Shown here piece by piece: positions 7,645 through 15,355 of a DNA stretch of 64,000 nt; position 1 is the first letter of the stretch; each line of letters starts with the position of its first letter. The stretch covers positions 310,001 to 374,000 of the forward strand of contig CAVUFH010000002.1 of NCBI GenBank assembly GCA_963740835.1, in the 5' to 3' direction. A model generated the notes under the pieces. The model was not told the origin of the DNA. It did not search any database and worked only from the letters and a program-made list of their open reading frames with translations. A program made the translations under genes and the position numbers. The stretch is from CAVUFH01 sp963740835. GTDB taxonomy: Bacteria; Actinomycetota; Acidimicrobiia; IMCC26256; PALSA-610.

Positions 7645-8973
7645 CGCGGCCCGATCGGGCTTGCCCGTCGGGAGCAACGGCAACCGGTCGAGCACGACGA
7701 CGCGCTCTGGTGTCTTGAAGCGGGCGACACCGCGCGCCGCGAACCACGCGCGTGCTGCGTCGATGTCGAACGTCGCATCGGCTTCGACGAACGCCGCGAC
7801 CCGTTCACCCATGAGCGGGTCCGGGTACCCGACGGCCACCGCGTGGCGCACGGCCGGGTGCGCTTCGAGCACTTCCTCGACCTCGACCGCCGCGATGTTC
7901 TCGCCGCCGCGGATGATGACGTCCTTCAACCGGCCGACGATCTCGACCACGCCGTGCTCGATCGTCGCGAGGTCACCCGTGTGGAACCAGCCGTCGGCGG
8001 TGAACGCGCCTTCGTTGTCGGTCGCCGCCAGGTAACCCACGCACACCTCAGGGCCTCGCAGGAGGAGCTCGCGCGCGTCGGAGACGCGCGCTTCCGCCGC
8101 CGCGATCGTGCGGCCTTCCGTGATGACCGTCGGTGCCTCGGTGGAGCCGTATGTGCGTTTCACGCGCGCACCGAGCTTCTCGGTCGCTTCGGCCACGAAG
8201 TCTTCGCTCACGCCCGCGCCGCCGCTCGACACGAGCCGCAACGACGTGACTCGCGCGGGGTCGAACGTCGGCGCGTCCATCAGCCCGCGGAAGAAGGTGG
8301 GTGGCCCGACCATGAACGTCACCCGTTCGGACTCGATGAGATCGAGTGCGCGCGCCGGATCCCAGCGCGCCATCAGGATGCTGCGGAACGGGACCACGCC
8401 GGGCAGCGTGATGCCGTTGAGCAAGCCACTGATGTGCGCGCACGGCGCGGGCATCAGCACGCAGTCGTCGGCGTCGAGTTCGTGCGCGCCGGCCATCACT
8501 ACGGCCTTGTACGCGAGCGTCGCCTGGGTGTGCAGCACGCCTTTCGGGCGACCGCTCGATCCGGAGGTCCAGAGCACGACTGCGAGCTGCTCGCCCTCGG
8601 TCCAACACGCCGTGATGGGCGGACCCGCCGGCAGGGCGTCGGCGTCGGCGACGTAGCGAGGTGCGACGGCCTCGATGATGCGCGTGACTTCGTCGGAGCC
8701 CGCCTGGTGGTGGATCGGCACCGCCACCGCGCCGAGGCGCCAGCACGCGCGGTACAGCAGCGCGACCTCGGCCCGGTTGGGCGCCTGCCACGCGACGGCG
8801 TCACCCGCGTCGACGCCTTCGGCGCGCAGGCCGCCGGCGAGCGCGGCGACCGCGGCGCGCAGCGCGGGCGGCGCGACGTCGGTCAGCAACTGGTCGAGGG
8901 TCGGGCGATCCCACGCGCCGCCGGGGCGCCGGTACTCGTCCGCGCGGGTCGGGAGAAACGTCGGCCGGAGCAC
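7618..8973 (-). CDS. AMP-dependent acyl-CoA synthetase (FadD-like)
   Basis: A 451-aa ANL-superfamily ligase that activates a carboxylic acid to its CoA thioester. Visible motifs are the P-loop VVLWTSGSSGRPKGVLH, the core YGSTEAPT, the hinge WFHTGDLATI, and the C-terminal catalytic Lys in LPLLPTGKPDRAALRR. It is shorter than typical 500-550 aa enzymes, mainly through compaction after YGSTEA. It lies 12 nt downstream of the acyl-CoA dehydrogenase gene and is probably in one operon with it under the 10226-10243 palindrome. The acyl substrate is not deducible. Confidence 0.9.
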   Translation of the reverse strand: MLRPTFLPTRADEYRRPGGAWDRPTLDQLLTDVAPPALRAAVAALAGGLRAEGVDAGDAVAWQAPNRAEVALLYRACWRLGAVAVPIHHQAGSDEVTRIIEAVAPRYVADADALPAGPPITACWTEGEQLAVVLWTSGSSGRPKGVLHTQATLAYKAVVMAGAHELDADDCVLMPAPCAHISGLLNGITLPGVVPFRSILMARWDPARALDLIESERVTFMVGPPTFFRGLMDAPTFDPARVTSLRLVSSGGAGVSEDFVAEATEKLGARVKRTYGSTEAPTVITEGRTIAAAEARVSDARELLLRGPEVCVGYLAATDNEGAFTADGWFHTGDLATIEHGVVEIVGRLKDVIIRGGENIAAVEVEEVLEAHPAVRHAVAVGYPDPLMGERVAAFVEADATFDIDAARAWFAARGVARFKTPERVVVLDRLPLLPTGKPDRAALRRAVVPG

Positions 8974-8985
8974 GGTGGCGCGGCG

Positions 8986-10203
8986 TCAGGACCGGCGGTG
9001 CTTCCAGCCGTCGCTGGCCGGAGTCATGCCGCGCAGCACGCTGCCGCCGACGAAGTTGCGCTGGATCTCGACGGTGCCCGCACCAATGCACAACCCACGG
9101 ATGTCGCGGTACGTGCGCTCGACGGGGTACTCGCGGCTGAAGCCGTAGCCGCCGAGCAGCTGGATGGCCTCGTCGCACACGAACTTCGCGGCAAGGTTCG
9201 CGGCGGTCTTCGCCATCGCGGTCTCGAGCGCCGGCGGGGTACCGCCCGGGCCGGCCATGTGCACCGCCCGCTGCAACAACAGGCGGGCGCCTTCGAGCTG
9301 CGTCGCCATGTCGGCGACCTTCCACTGCAGACCCTGGAAATCGGCGAGCGTGGAGTCGCCGACCTTGCGCTCGCCCATGTACGTCACCGCATACTCGAGC
9401 GCGCCCTGCGCGGCGCCGATGCACATCGCCGCGTTGCCGCAGCGTTCGTGGTTGATGTGGCCGATCAGCGTCTTGAACGACTCGCTGTTCGCGGGGTCGC
9501 CCCAGACGAGCACGTCTTCGGGTTCGATGCGCACGTCGTCGAACGCGAGCTCGGCTTCGCTCGTGGCGCGCAGCCCCATCTTCACGTGGGTGCCGGTCAC
9601 GCTGACACCGGGAGCTTCGAGGTCCACGACGACCGCGCCGATGCCTTTCACGCCCTCGCTCCCGGGGAAGCGGCACCAGACGAGGCAGGCGCGGGCCTTG
9701 TGGCCGCCCGTCACGTAGTTCTTGTACGCGTTGAGGCGGAAGCCGTCGCCATCAGGGGTGAGGCGGGCGCGCATGTTGCCGACCGAGCTGCCGGCTTCGG
9801 TCTCGCTGATGCCGATGCAGAACAGGCCCTCGCCCGTGGCCGCGATGGGCAGCCAGCGGTCCCGCAGCGCGTCGGTCCCCAGGTGTTCGATCGCGCGCGG
9901 GGGACCGTTGAAGATGAGCTGGGCAAGGATCGCGGCGGACACGTCGGCCCGCGCCAGCTCCTCGAGCACGATCGCGGCCTCGATGTCACCGAGGCCGGCG
10001 CCACCCCACCGTTCGCCGATGGTGATGCCGAACAGCTCGGCCTTGCGCATGCCGTCCCAGGCCCACTGCGGGAACTCTTCGGTCTCGTCGCCGTGGCGCG
10101 CCATCGGCGCGAGCTCACGCTCGGCGACGTCGCGCGCGAGCTGACGCAGCGCGGCCTGATCCTCGGTGTCGGCGAAGGGGTTGCTGCCGTTGCTCCCGAC
10201 CAT
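8986..10203 (-). CDS. acyl-CoA dehydrogenase
   Basis: A 405-aa FAD-dependent dehydrogenase, full length for the family. FAD/substrate motifs are CIGISETEAGSS and the C-terminal LLGGYGFSREYPVERTYRD. The MCAD-type catalytic Glu position is occupied by Ala (CIGAGTVEIQ instead of YEGT), while INHERCGNA places a Glu in the G-helix where isovaleryl-CoA dehydrogenase carries its base. The enzyme is therefore probably active with the alternative Glu, a feature known for isovaleryl-CoA and long-chain enzymes. ATG 10203 is chosen. It is first gene of an operon with the synthetase and is divergent from the P450 gene. Confidence 0.92.
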   Translation of the reverse strand: MVGSNGSNPFADTEDQAALRQLARDVAERELAPMARHGDETEEFPQWAWDGMRKAELFGITIGERWGGAGLGDIEAAIVLEELARADVSAAILAQLIFNGPPRAIEHLGTDALRDRWLPIAATGEGLFCIGISETEAGSSVGNMRARLTPDGDGFRLNAYKNYVTGGHKARACLVWCRFPGSEGVKGIGAVVVDLEAPGVSVTGTHVKMGLRATSEAELAFDDVRIEPEDVLVWGDPANSESFKTLIGHINHERCGNAAMCIGAAQGALEYAVTYMGERKVGDSTLADFQGLQWKVADMATQLEGARLLLQRAVHMAGPGGTPPALETAMAKTAANLAAKFVCDEAIQLLGGYGFSREYPVERTYRDIRGLCIGAGTVEIQRNFVGGSVLRGMTPASDGWKHRRS

Positions 10204-10225
10204 CGCGCCGAGCGTAGCCCGCACG

Positions 10226-10243
10226 CCTGACACGCGTGTCAGG
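10226..10243. promoter_or_regulatory. perfect 18-bp palindrome, candidate operator between acyl-CoA dehydrogenase and P450 genes
   Basis: CCTGACACGCGTGTCAGG is a perfect inverted repeat in the 127-bp divergent intergenic region, 23 bp from the dehydrogenase start and 88 bp from the P450 start. The CTGAC-N6-GTCAG core recurs at 63304-63319 before another acyl-CoA dehydrogenase. The position suits a repressor (TetR/GntR type) controlling both directions. The binding protein is unknown. Confidence 0.6.
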
Positions 10244-10330
10244 TGTGGCTACCGTGCACGGCACCGTGCGGACGCAGAAGCGAACTCCACGGCCGCAGGC
10301 CCGATCGTTCGCGCCGAGGGAGCCATAGAC

Positions 10331-11497
10331 ATGCCGATCGACTTCTTCAAGGCGCAGCCGTACGCCGACTGGGAAGTCGCGCGCGCTTCGGAGTGCCCCG
10401 TCATCTCGAGCGAGGGCGGGATGAGCATGGGTGCGGGCACGACCTACCAGATCACGCGCTACAAGGACGCGGAGCAGGTGCTGCGCGACGGCGAGACCTT
10501 CTCGTCGACGATCAACGCCGAACACATCGGGCAGTTCATGGGCGACCTGATCCTCGCGATGGACGGTGCCGAGCACCGCCGGTACCGCAACCTCGTCGCC
10601 AAGGCGTTCCGCGCGTCGCAGCTCGAGCAGTGGGACGACACACTCGTGCGCCCGATGATCAACGCGCTGCTCGACGACATCGTGCCGCTCGGGCGCGCCG
10701 ATCTCGTCGCCAGTGTCACGTCGAAGTACCCGGTGCAGGTGATCTGCGGTATCGCGGGTGTACCGCTCGCAGATGCGCCCCAGTTCCACGCGTGGGCCGA
10801 GCAGATCAACACGGGGCCGATGAACCCGGAAGTCGGACACGCGGCGTCGGAAGCGATGGTCGACTACCTGCGGCCGTTGGTGGAAGCGCGGCGCGCGAAC
10901 CCGACGGGAGATTTCCTCTCCGATCTCGTGCACGCGGAGGTCGACGGTGAGCAGCTCACCGACAGCAAGATCTACGGCTTCTTGCGCTTGCTGCTCCCGG
11001 CCGGCGCGGAGACGACGTTCCGGGTCATGGGGAACTGCCTCTACGCGCTGCTCACGCACCCCGACGAGCTCGCCATGGTCACAGCCGACCGTTCGCTCAT
11101 GCCCGAGGTCATCGAAGAGACGCTGCGTTGGGAGACGTCGGTGACGATGGTGAGCCGCGTCTGTGTGAACGACACCGAGGTTGCGGGCTGCCCCATCCCG
11201 GCGGGGTCGCCCGTCGGCGTGCTCACCGGCTCCGCGAACCACGACGAGGAGCGCTGGGACGACGCAGGGGAGTGGCGGCTGGGCCGGCCCGTGCAGCACC
11301 ACCTTGCGTTCGGCACCGGCCAGCACCAGTGCCTGGGGATGCACCTCGCACGCCTCGAGCTGCGGGTCGGGCTCGACTCGATCCTGGACCGGCTCCCGAA
11401 CCTGCGCCTCGATCCCGACGCGGATCTCCACGAGATGGTGATCGAGGGCTACGCGTTCCGTGGGCCGCGTTCGCTGCCCGTGCGGTTCGACGCCTGA
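10331..11497 (+). CDS. cytochrome P450
   Basis: A 388-aa soluble bacterial P450. The heme ligand is Cys334 in FGTGQHQCLGMHLAR; the I-helix oxygen-activation motif is AGAET (224-228) and the K-helix ExxR is E263-R266 (EETLRW). It would hydroxylate a small hydrophobic substrate using ferredoxin electrons; no ferredoxin gene is adjacent. ATG 10331 is chosen with GAGGGAG about 8 nt upstream; the frame is open further up but that part is non-conserved. Divergent expression with an acyl-CoA dehydrogenase/synthetase pair suggests substrate hydroxylation before beta-oxidation. The 3' end overlaps the next minus-strand gene by 49 bp. Confidence 0.95.
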   Translation: MPIDFFKAQPYADWEVARASECPVISSEGGMSMGAGTTYQITRYKDAEQVLRDGETFSSTINAEHIGQFMGDLILAMDGAEHRRYRNLVAKAFRASQLEQWDDTLVRPMINALLDDIVPLGRADLVASVTSKYPVQVICGIAGVPLADAPQFHAWAEQINTGPMNPEVGHAASEAMVDYLRPLVEARRANPTGDFLSDLVHAEVDGEQLTDSKIYGFLRLLLPAGAETTFRVMGNCLYALLTHPDELAMVTADRSLMPEVIEETLRWETSVTMVSRVCVNDTEVAGCPIPAGSPVGVLTGSANHDEERWDDAGEWRLGRPVQHHLAFGTGQHQCLGMHLARLELRVGLDSILDRLPNLRLDPDADLHEMVIEGYAFRGPRSLPVRFDA

Positions 11498-11844
11498 CGC
11501 AGGTCGATCGCGACCGGCAGGGCTTCGTCGCGCCAGGACTCGAGGTCATCGGCGCGCCGGTACTTCTCGTAGACGAGCTGTCGCGCCGCGCCGTCCTCCG
11601 GTGTGCCTTCGATCACGCGCCCGTAGCCCTGGAACGTGTCGGCGCCGATCTCCACGGTGCAGCTCGGGCTGGCGACGAGGTTGCGCACCCAGTCGCTGCG
11701 GTCGCGCCCGCCCGAGAGCAGGTAGATCGTGTCAGCGTCGGACGCGGCCGCGAACCAGATCTCGATCCGGTGGGGCTTGCCACTCACGCGTCCCGTCGTC
11801 GTCACGTAGCAGAACGATTGCTGCGCCAGCGCGGGATGGATCAC
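11449..11844 (-). CDS. nitroreductase/deazaflavin-dependent oxidoreductase family protein
   Basis: A 131-aa split-barrel protein. The N-terminal FCYVTTTGRVSGKPHRIEIWF and DTIYLLSGGRDRSDWVRNL are typical of the F420-binding nitroreductase family, distinct from the larger homologue at 435. It starts at GTG 11844, which overlaps the stop of the upstream gene (GTGA, 11841-11844), so translation is coupled. The C-terminal 49 bp overlap the end of the convergent P450 gene, an unusually long coding overlap. Substrate unknown. Confidence 0.8.
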   Translation of the reverse strand: MIHPALAQQSFCYVTTTGRVSGKPHRIEIWFAAASDADTIYLLSGGRDRSDWVRNLVASPSCTVEIGADTFQGYGRVIEGTPEDGAARQLVYEKYRRADDLESWRDEALPVAIDLRQASNRTGSERGPRNA

Positions 11845-12746
11845 GATGCTGCCTCGCGCAGTGCACTGTTCACGACCGCTGCCAACTCCTCGGGTGCCTT
11901 CGTCTGTTCCCATGTCACCGGGACGATGCGCCAACCCGCGCCGACGACGGCGGCCAGGCGCACCCGGTCGGGAACGTAGGCGCGCCGCCGACCGTGCACG
12001 GAATACCCCTCGCACTCGATGCCGACCTTGAGATCGGGCCAGGCCAGATCGATGCGATAACGACGCCGGCCGAGGATCACCTCGAACTGTCGGACCGGCG
12101 TCGCGATGCCCGCGTTTCGGAGGATGCGCAGCACCCGGACTTCCAGCCGAGACTCGGTTGGCGCGCTCCCTTCGAACTCCCGGGTCAGGCGACCCAGGGC
12201 CTGACTGCCGGGCCGCCCGCGGGCGGACATGCGACCGAAATCGCGACGCATGCGGTCGTCGGAGATCAGGTGGCGCCGGCGAGCTTCTTCGATCGCCCCT
12301 TCCAGTACCTCCTCCTCGATCACCGCGGCGAGATCGCTGAGGGTGCGTGTGACGCTCGTGATGGGTAATCCTTCGCGCAAGCCGCGGTCTCGCGCCGGGA
12401 CGACGCCACGATGCACGATGACGTCGCTCGCCCGAAGGCGCCGCGGCGTCCACAGTTCAGGGTTCGCGCACGCGATGCTCTCGAAGCGCCAGACCACTGC
12501 GGCCGCGCGGTGCGACACCGTTGCGTCGCGACCCGCCCAGAGCACGGCTTCCCACAGCGCTTGTCGATCACTACGCGGCGTCCCCGCGAATGTGTAGACG
12601 CCGGGTCGAGCCGCGATCAGCCGCTCGGTTTGCACGCGATGTTCGATCTGATGGCGCGACATCCCGAGCGCGACGAGCTGCGTGCGGCTGATGACGCCGT
12701 GCTGACGGCGCGCCAGTTCCGCTTCCGCGGACATCCATACCCCCAT
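11841..12746 (-). CDS. AbiEi-like antitoxin-domain protein with C-terminal DUF559 (Vsr-like) domain
   Basis: A 301-aa two-domain protein. Residues about 5-60 form the winged helix of AbiEi-type antitoxin/transcription factors (AELARRQHGVISRTQLVALG, HRVQTERLIAARPGVYTFAG). The C-terminal part (about 205-295) looks like DUF559, related to very-short-patch-repair nucleases: RRYRIDLAWPDLKVGIECEG holds the D...ExE-like acidic core. Stand-alone genes of this kind are common in actinobacteria and are not proven toxin-antitoxin components; no AbiEii nucleotidyltransferase is next to it. It is coupled to the nitroreductase gene by a GTGA overlap. Confidence 0.75.
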   Translation of the reverse strand: MGVWMSAEAELARRQHGVISRTQLVALGMSRHQIEHRVQTERLIAARPGVYTFAGTPRSDRQALWEAVLWAGRDATVSHRAAAVVWRFESIACANPELWTPRRLRASDVIVHRGVVPARDRGLREGLPITSVTRTLSDLAAVIEEEVLEGAIEEARRRHLISDDRMRRDFGRMSARGRPGSQALGRLTREFEGSAPTESRLEVRVLRILRNAGIATPVRQFEVILGRRRYRIDLAWPDLKVGIECEGYSVHGRRRAYVPDRVRLAAVVGAGWRIVPVTWEQTKAPEELAAVVNSALREAAS

Positions 12747-12803
12747 ATGCCGGTCGATGGTCCGGAGATGGGGGAAGGCCGGGGGAAGTCGGCGAAGTGT
12801 AGG

Positions 12804-13745
12804 TCACCAGTCGCCGACTGCTCGAGCGTCGGTCAAGCGTGTCGCGACTTCCAGCAAGCGAGCGCCCTGTGCATCGTCGAGCGACAGCATGAAGAGCCCG
12901 GTGGACACGCGTTCGAGAAACGCCCACTCCCAGATGGCTCGTGGATCGACCGCGCCGCGCGCGCCGAGGCGGGTGCACCACTCGAGACCGAGCGCGACGG
13001 GATCGCCCGCGAGCAGCTCGGCGGTCCAGTCGCGCAGCGGGATCGCGAGATCGTGCGCGGGCTCGGATCGCATCCCGTCGGGGTCGATGAGCTTGAACCG
13101 GCCGGGTTCGTGCGGGTCCTCGAGGATGTTGGCCGGATGCGCGTCGCCGTGGACGAGTACCGCGGTCGACGGGTCGAACGCATCGCGCCGTGCAGCCGCG
13201 TACTGCTGCGCGCGCGTGATGATCGGCTCGGGACACGGCCGGTCGAGGTCCTCCCACCGCCGGCGCACGTACTCCTGCAACCACGCGGCCTGCTCCGCGC
13301 CGGTGCGCAACGGCTCGCCGTTCGGCACCGGTTGCCACGCGCGTTGCAGCGTGGTCGCGATGATGTCGATCTGTTCCTCGACGGGGAGATCGAGCGCGCT
13401 GAGGGGCCGCCCGAGCCGCTCTTGCAACATCGCGCGGCGAGAAATGTCGGTGTGCAGGACGCGCACGTAGCTGCCGCCGCGGGCGCCGAGCCGCAGCGCC
13501 TGCACGTCGCGCGCGAACGGACTCTGGCCTTGGAGGCCGTCGGGGATCGCGACCTTCAAGATCGCGGCCTCGCCATCGGCCGTGACGGCCTCCGCGACAT
13601 ACCCGCCGCTGCCGCCGGTGCGGGGCTCGCCCACGCGGATACCCCACTCTTGTTCGAGCGCGGCGACGAACGCGGGGAGCTCGTCGAGCCAGCGCTCGCC
13701 CTCAGGACCGACGGCTTCGGCCTTGCGCCGCACCGCCGCCGGCAC
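12804..13745 (-). CDS. aminoglycoside/hydroxyurea-type phosphotransferase (APH(6) family)
   Basis: A 313-aa kinase-fold protein. The Brenner motif VLVHGDAHPANIL gives the catalytic Asp, and FKLIDPDGMRSEPAHDLAIPL gives the metal-binding Asp, as in the streptomycin/hydroxyurea kinase family. The N-lobe Lys is in EAAILKVAIP. The start is uncertain: GTG 13745 is the first plausible start after the upstream metallo-beta-lactamase gene (stop at 13760), with weak ribosome binding sequence. Drug resistance is not implied; environmental members may phosphorylate other small molecules. Confidence 0.75.
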   Translation of the reverse strand: MPAAVRRKAEAVGPEGERWLDELPAFVAALEQEWGIRVGEPRTGGSGGYVAEAVTADGEAAILKVAIPDGLQGQSPFARDVQALRLGARGGSYVRVLHTDISRRAMLQERLGRPLSALDLPVEEQIDIIATTLQRAWQPVPNGEPLRTGAEQAAWLQEYVRRRWEDLDRPCPEPIITRAQQYAAARRDAFDPSTAVLVHGDAHPANILEDPHEPGRFKLIDPDGMRSEPAHDLAIPLRDWTAELLAGDPVALGLEWCTRLGARGAVDPRAIWEWAFLERVSTGLFMLSLDDAQGARLLEVATRLTDARAVGDW

Positions 13746-13759
13746 GCGGACGGGTGTGC

Positions 13760-14509
13760 TCAGAAGCCCTCGTTGCCGAACATCATCATCCACTGGTCCT
13801 TGGTGCGGGGCCGGAAGACGTAGTTGTGCTGGCGGACCTCGCCGAGTGACGCCGAGGGTTCGGCCGAATAGAGGTGACCGGGATAGAGCACGGTGTCGTC
13901 GGGTACCTGCGCGAGCTTCTGCGTGATGCTCTCGTACAGCGCTTCGGGATCGCCGCCGGGGAGGTCGGTACGGCCGCAGCCGTCGAGGAACAGCGTGTCG
14001 CCGGACACGAGCATGCCGTCGAGCCCACGTCCGGGTGTCCCCTGGATGTAGAAGCACTGAGAGCCCGGTGTGTGACCGGGGGTGTGCACGAGCGTGATCC
14101 GCAGATTGCCGACCTCGAGCACGTCACCGGACGCGTGCACGACCAGATCGGAATCGGAACAGCCCGTGACGCGCTTCACGCCGAAGGCTTCGGGTGCTTG
14201 GACGTGCACCTTGGCCGCGACGTCGTCGCGTGCGAGCAGGGCGGCGACGCCCTCGATCGAGAAGCCCATCATGTTCCCCCCGACATGGTCCGGGTGGTAG
14301 TGCGTCGCGAGCACGCCGGTGAGGCGCATCCCGTCGGTGTCGAGCAGCTCGATCAGCTCGTCGACGCCGTAGGCCGGGTCGATCGCGACCGCCTCGCCCG
14401 TCGCCCGATCGCCCAGCAGGTACACGAAGTTGACCATCTGGCGGGCGATGGAGTCGCCGGTCGCGAAGTCGCGGCCCGCCAACAACTGCCGGAAGTACAG
14501 GTCGGGCAT
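13760..14509 (-). CDS. metallo-beta-lactamase fold hydrolase (glyoxalase II-like)
   Basis: A 249-aa MBL-fold hydrolase. The zinc-binding motif T-H70-x-H72-x-D74-H75 (ATHYHPDHVGG) and the later HTPGHTPGS, SGDTLF and YPGHLYS give the full ligand set of glyoxalase II-like enzymes. The C-terminus (HNYVFRPRTKDQWMMMFG) is conserved in a clade of unknown substrate. ATG 14509 is chosen. It is divergent from the maleylpyruvate isomerase-family gene with only 35 nt between. Thioester hydrolysis is the likely chemistry. Confidence 0.88.
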   Translation of the reverse strand: MPDLYFRQLLAGRDFATGDSIARQMVNFVYLLGDRATGEAVAIDPAYGVDELIELLDTDGMRLTGVLATHYHPDHVGGNMMGFSIEGVAALLARDDVAAKVHVQAPEAFGVKRVTGCSDSDLVVHASGDVLEVGNLRITLVHTPGHTPGSQCFYIQGTPGRGLDGMLVSGDTLFLDGCGRTDLPGGDPEALYESITQKLAQVPDDTVLYPGHLYSAEPSASLGEVRQHNYVFRPRTKDQWMMMFGNEGF

Positions 14510-14544
14510 GACGCGCAGCGTAGGACCTGCTGCACTTGGGGCTC

Positions 14545-15189
14545 GTGAGCGCGCCGGTCGCCGATCTCGAACTGGTGCGGCAGTCGAGCCGCCGAGTGCT
14601 GCGCGCGGCCGATGCGCTGACCGAGGGCGAGGTCGCGGCACCGTCCGCGTTGCCCGGCTGGTCGCGCGCGGAGCTCCTCACCCACCTCGCGCGGAATGCC
14701 GACGGGTTCCGCCGCATCGCGCAGGGTGCGGAAGCGGGCGAGGTCGCGGTGATGTACCCGGGCGGTGCCGCCGAGCGCGCGGCCGACATCGCGGCCGGGC
14801 GCGGCCGGCCCGGGAGTGCAGTGCTGCGGGACCTCCGCCACGCGGTCGACGCGTTGGCCGAGTCGTGGCAGCGGTTGTCTGGCTCCGAGTGGGACGCCAT
14901 CGGACGCATGGCGACCGGTGAATACACGGTGCGCGACACGGTGACGATCCGGCTGCAGGAGCTCGAAGTGCACCACGTCGACCTCGACGTCGGCTACCTG
15001 CCGACCGACTGGCCGGTGGCGTTCGTCGGACGCGCCCTCGACCGCACCCTGCGCACGCTTCCCGATCGCGCGGCCGCGGACCGGCCCGAACTGGATGCCC
15101 GCTACCGGATCGAAGCGAGCGATCACGGGCGCGCGTGGACCGTCATCCTGCACGGGTCGCGCGTCGCGGTCAGCGCGCGGCACCGATGA
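14545..15189 (+). CDS. maleylpyruvate isomerase family (mycothiol-dependent, DinB-like) protein
   Basis: A 214-aa protein of the DinB/MPI superfamily. The metal ligands fit LPGWSRAELLTHLARNADG (His) and RLQELEVHHVDLDVGY (Glu and His), the pattern of mycothiol-dependent maleylpyruvate isomerase. GTG 14545 is preferred over a TTG 9 nt upstream. Mycothiol is restricted to actinobacteria, so this supports the host assignment. Whether it isomerises maleylpyruvate or is a mycothiol-dependent detoxifying transferase cannot be told; no gentisate pathway genes are near. Confidence 0.82.
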   Translation: MSAPVADLELVRQSSRRVLRAADALTEGEVAAPSALPGWSRAELLTHLARNADGFRRIAQGAEAGEVAVMYPGGAAERAADIAAGRGRPGSAVLRDLRHAVDALAESWQRLSGSEWDAIGRMATGEYTVRDTVTIRLQELEVHHVDLDVGYLPTDWPVAFVGRALDRTLRTLPDRAAADRPELDARYRIEASDHGRAWTVILHGSRVAVSARHR

Positions 15190-15355
15190 CGACACACATC
15201 ACGGTGAGCCCGACGCGGTCGTGAGCGGCTGGGGTTGCGATCTGCTCGCGTGGTTGCTCGGTCGGAACACGGGTGCCGAGACCGTGGCCGCATCCGGCAA
15301 CGACGTGTCCGCGCTGCGGCTGTCCACTTGGTTCCCGTACTCGTAGGCTTCGGGC

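Noticed and set aside
11841..12746. A complete AbiE-type toxin-antitoxin system
   Set aside because: Only the AbiEi-like domain protein is present, and no AbiEii nucleotidyltransferase lies on either side.
12804..13745. Antibiotic-resistance gene call for the APH(6)-type kinase
   Set aside because: Family membership alone does not show drug phosphorylation, and there is no mobile or resistance context.
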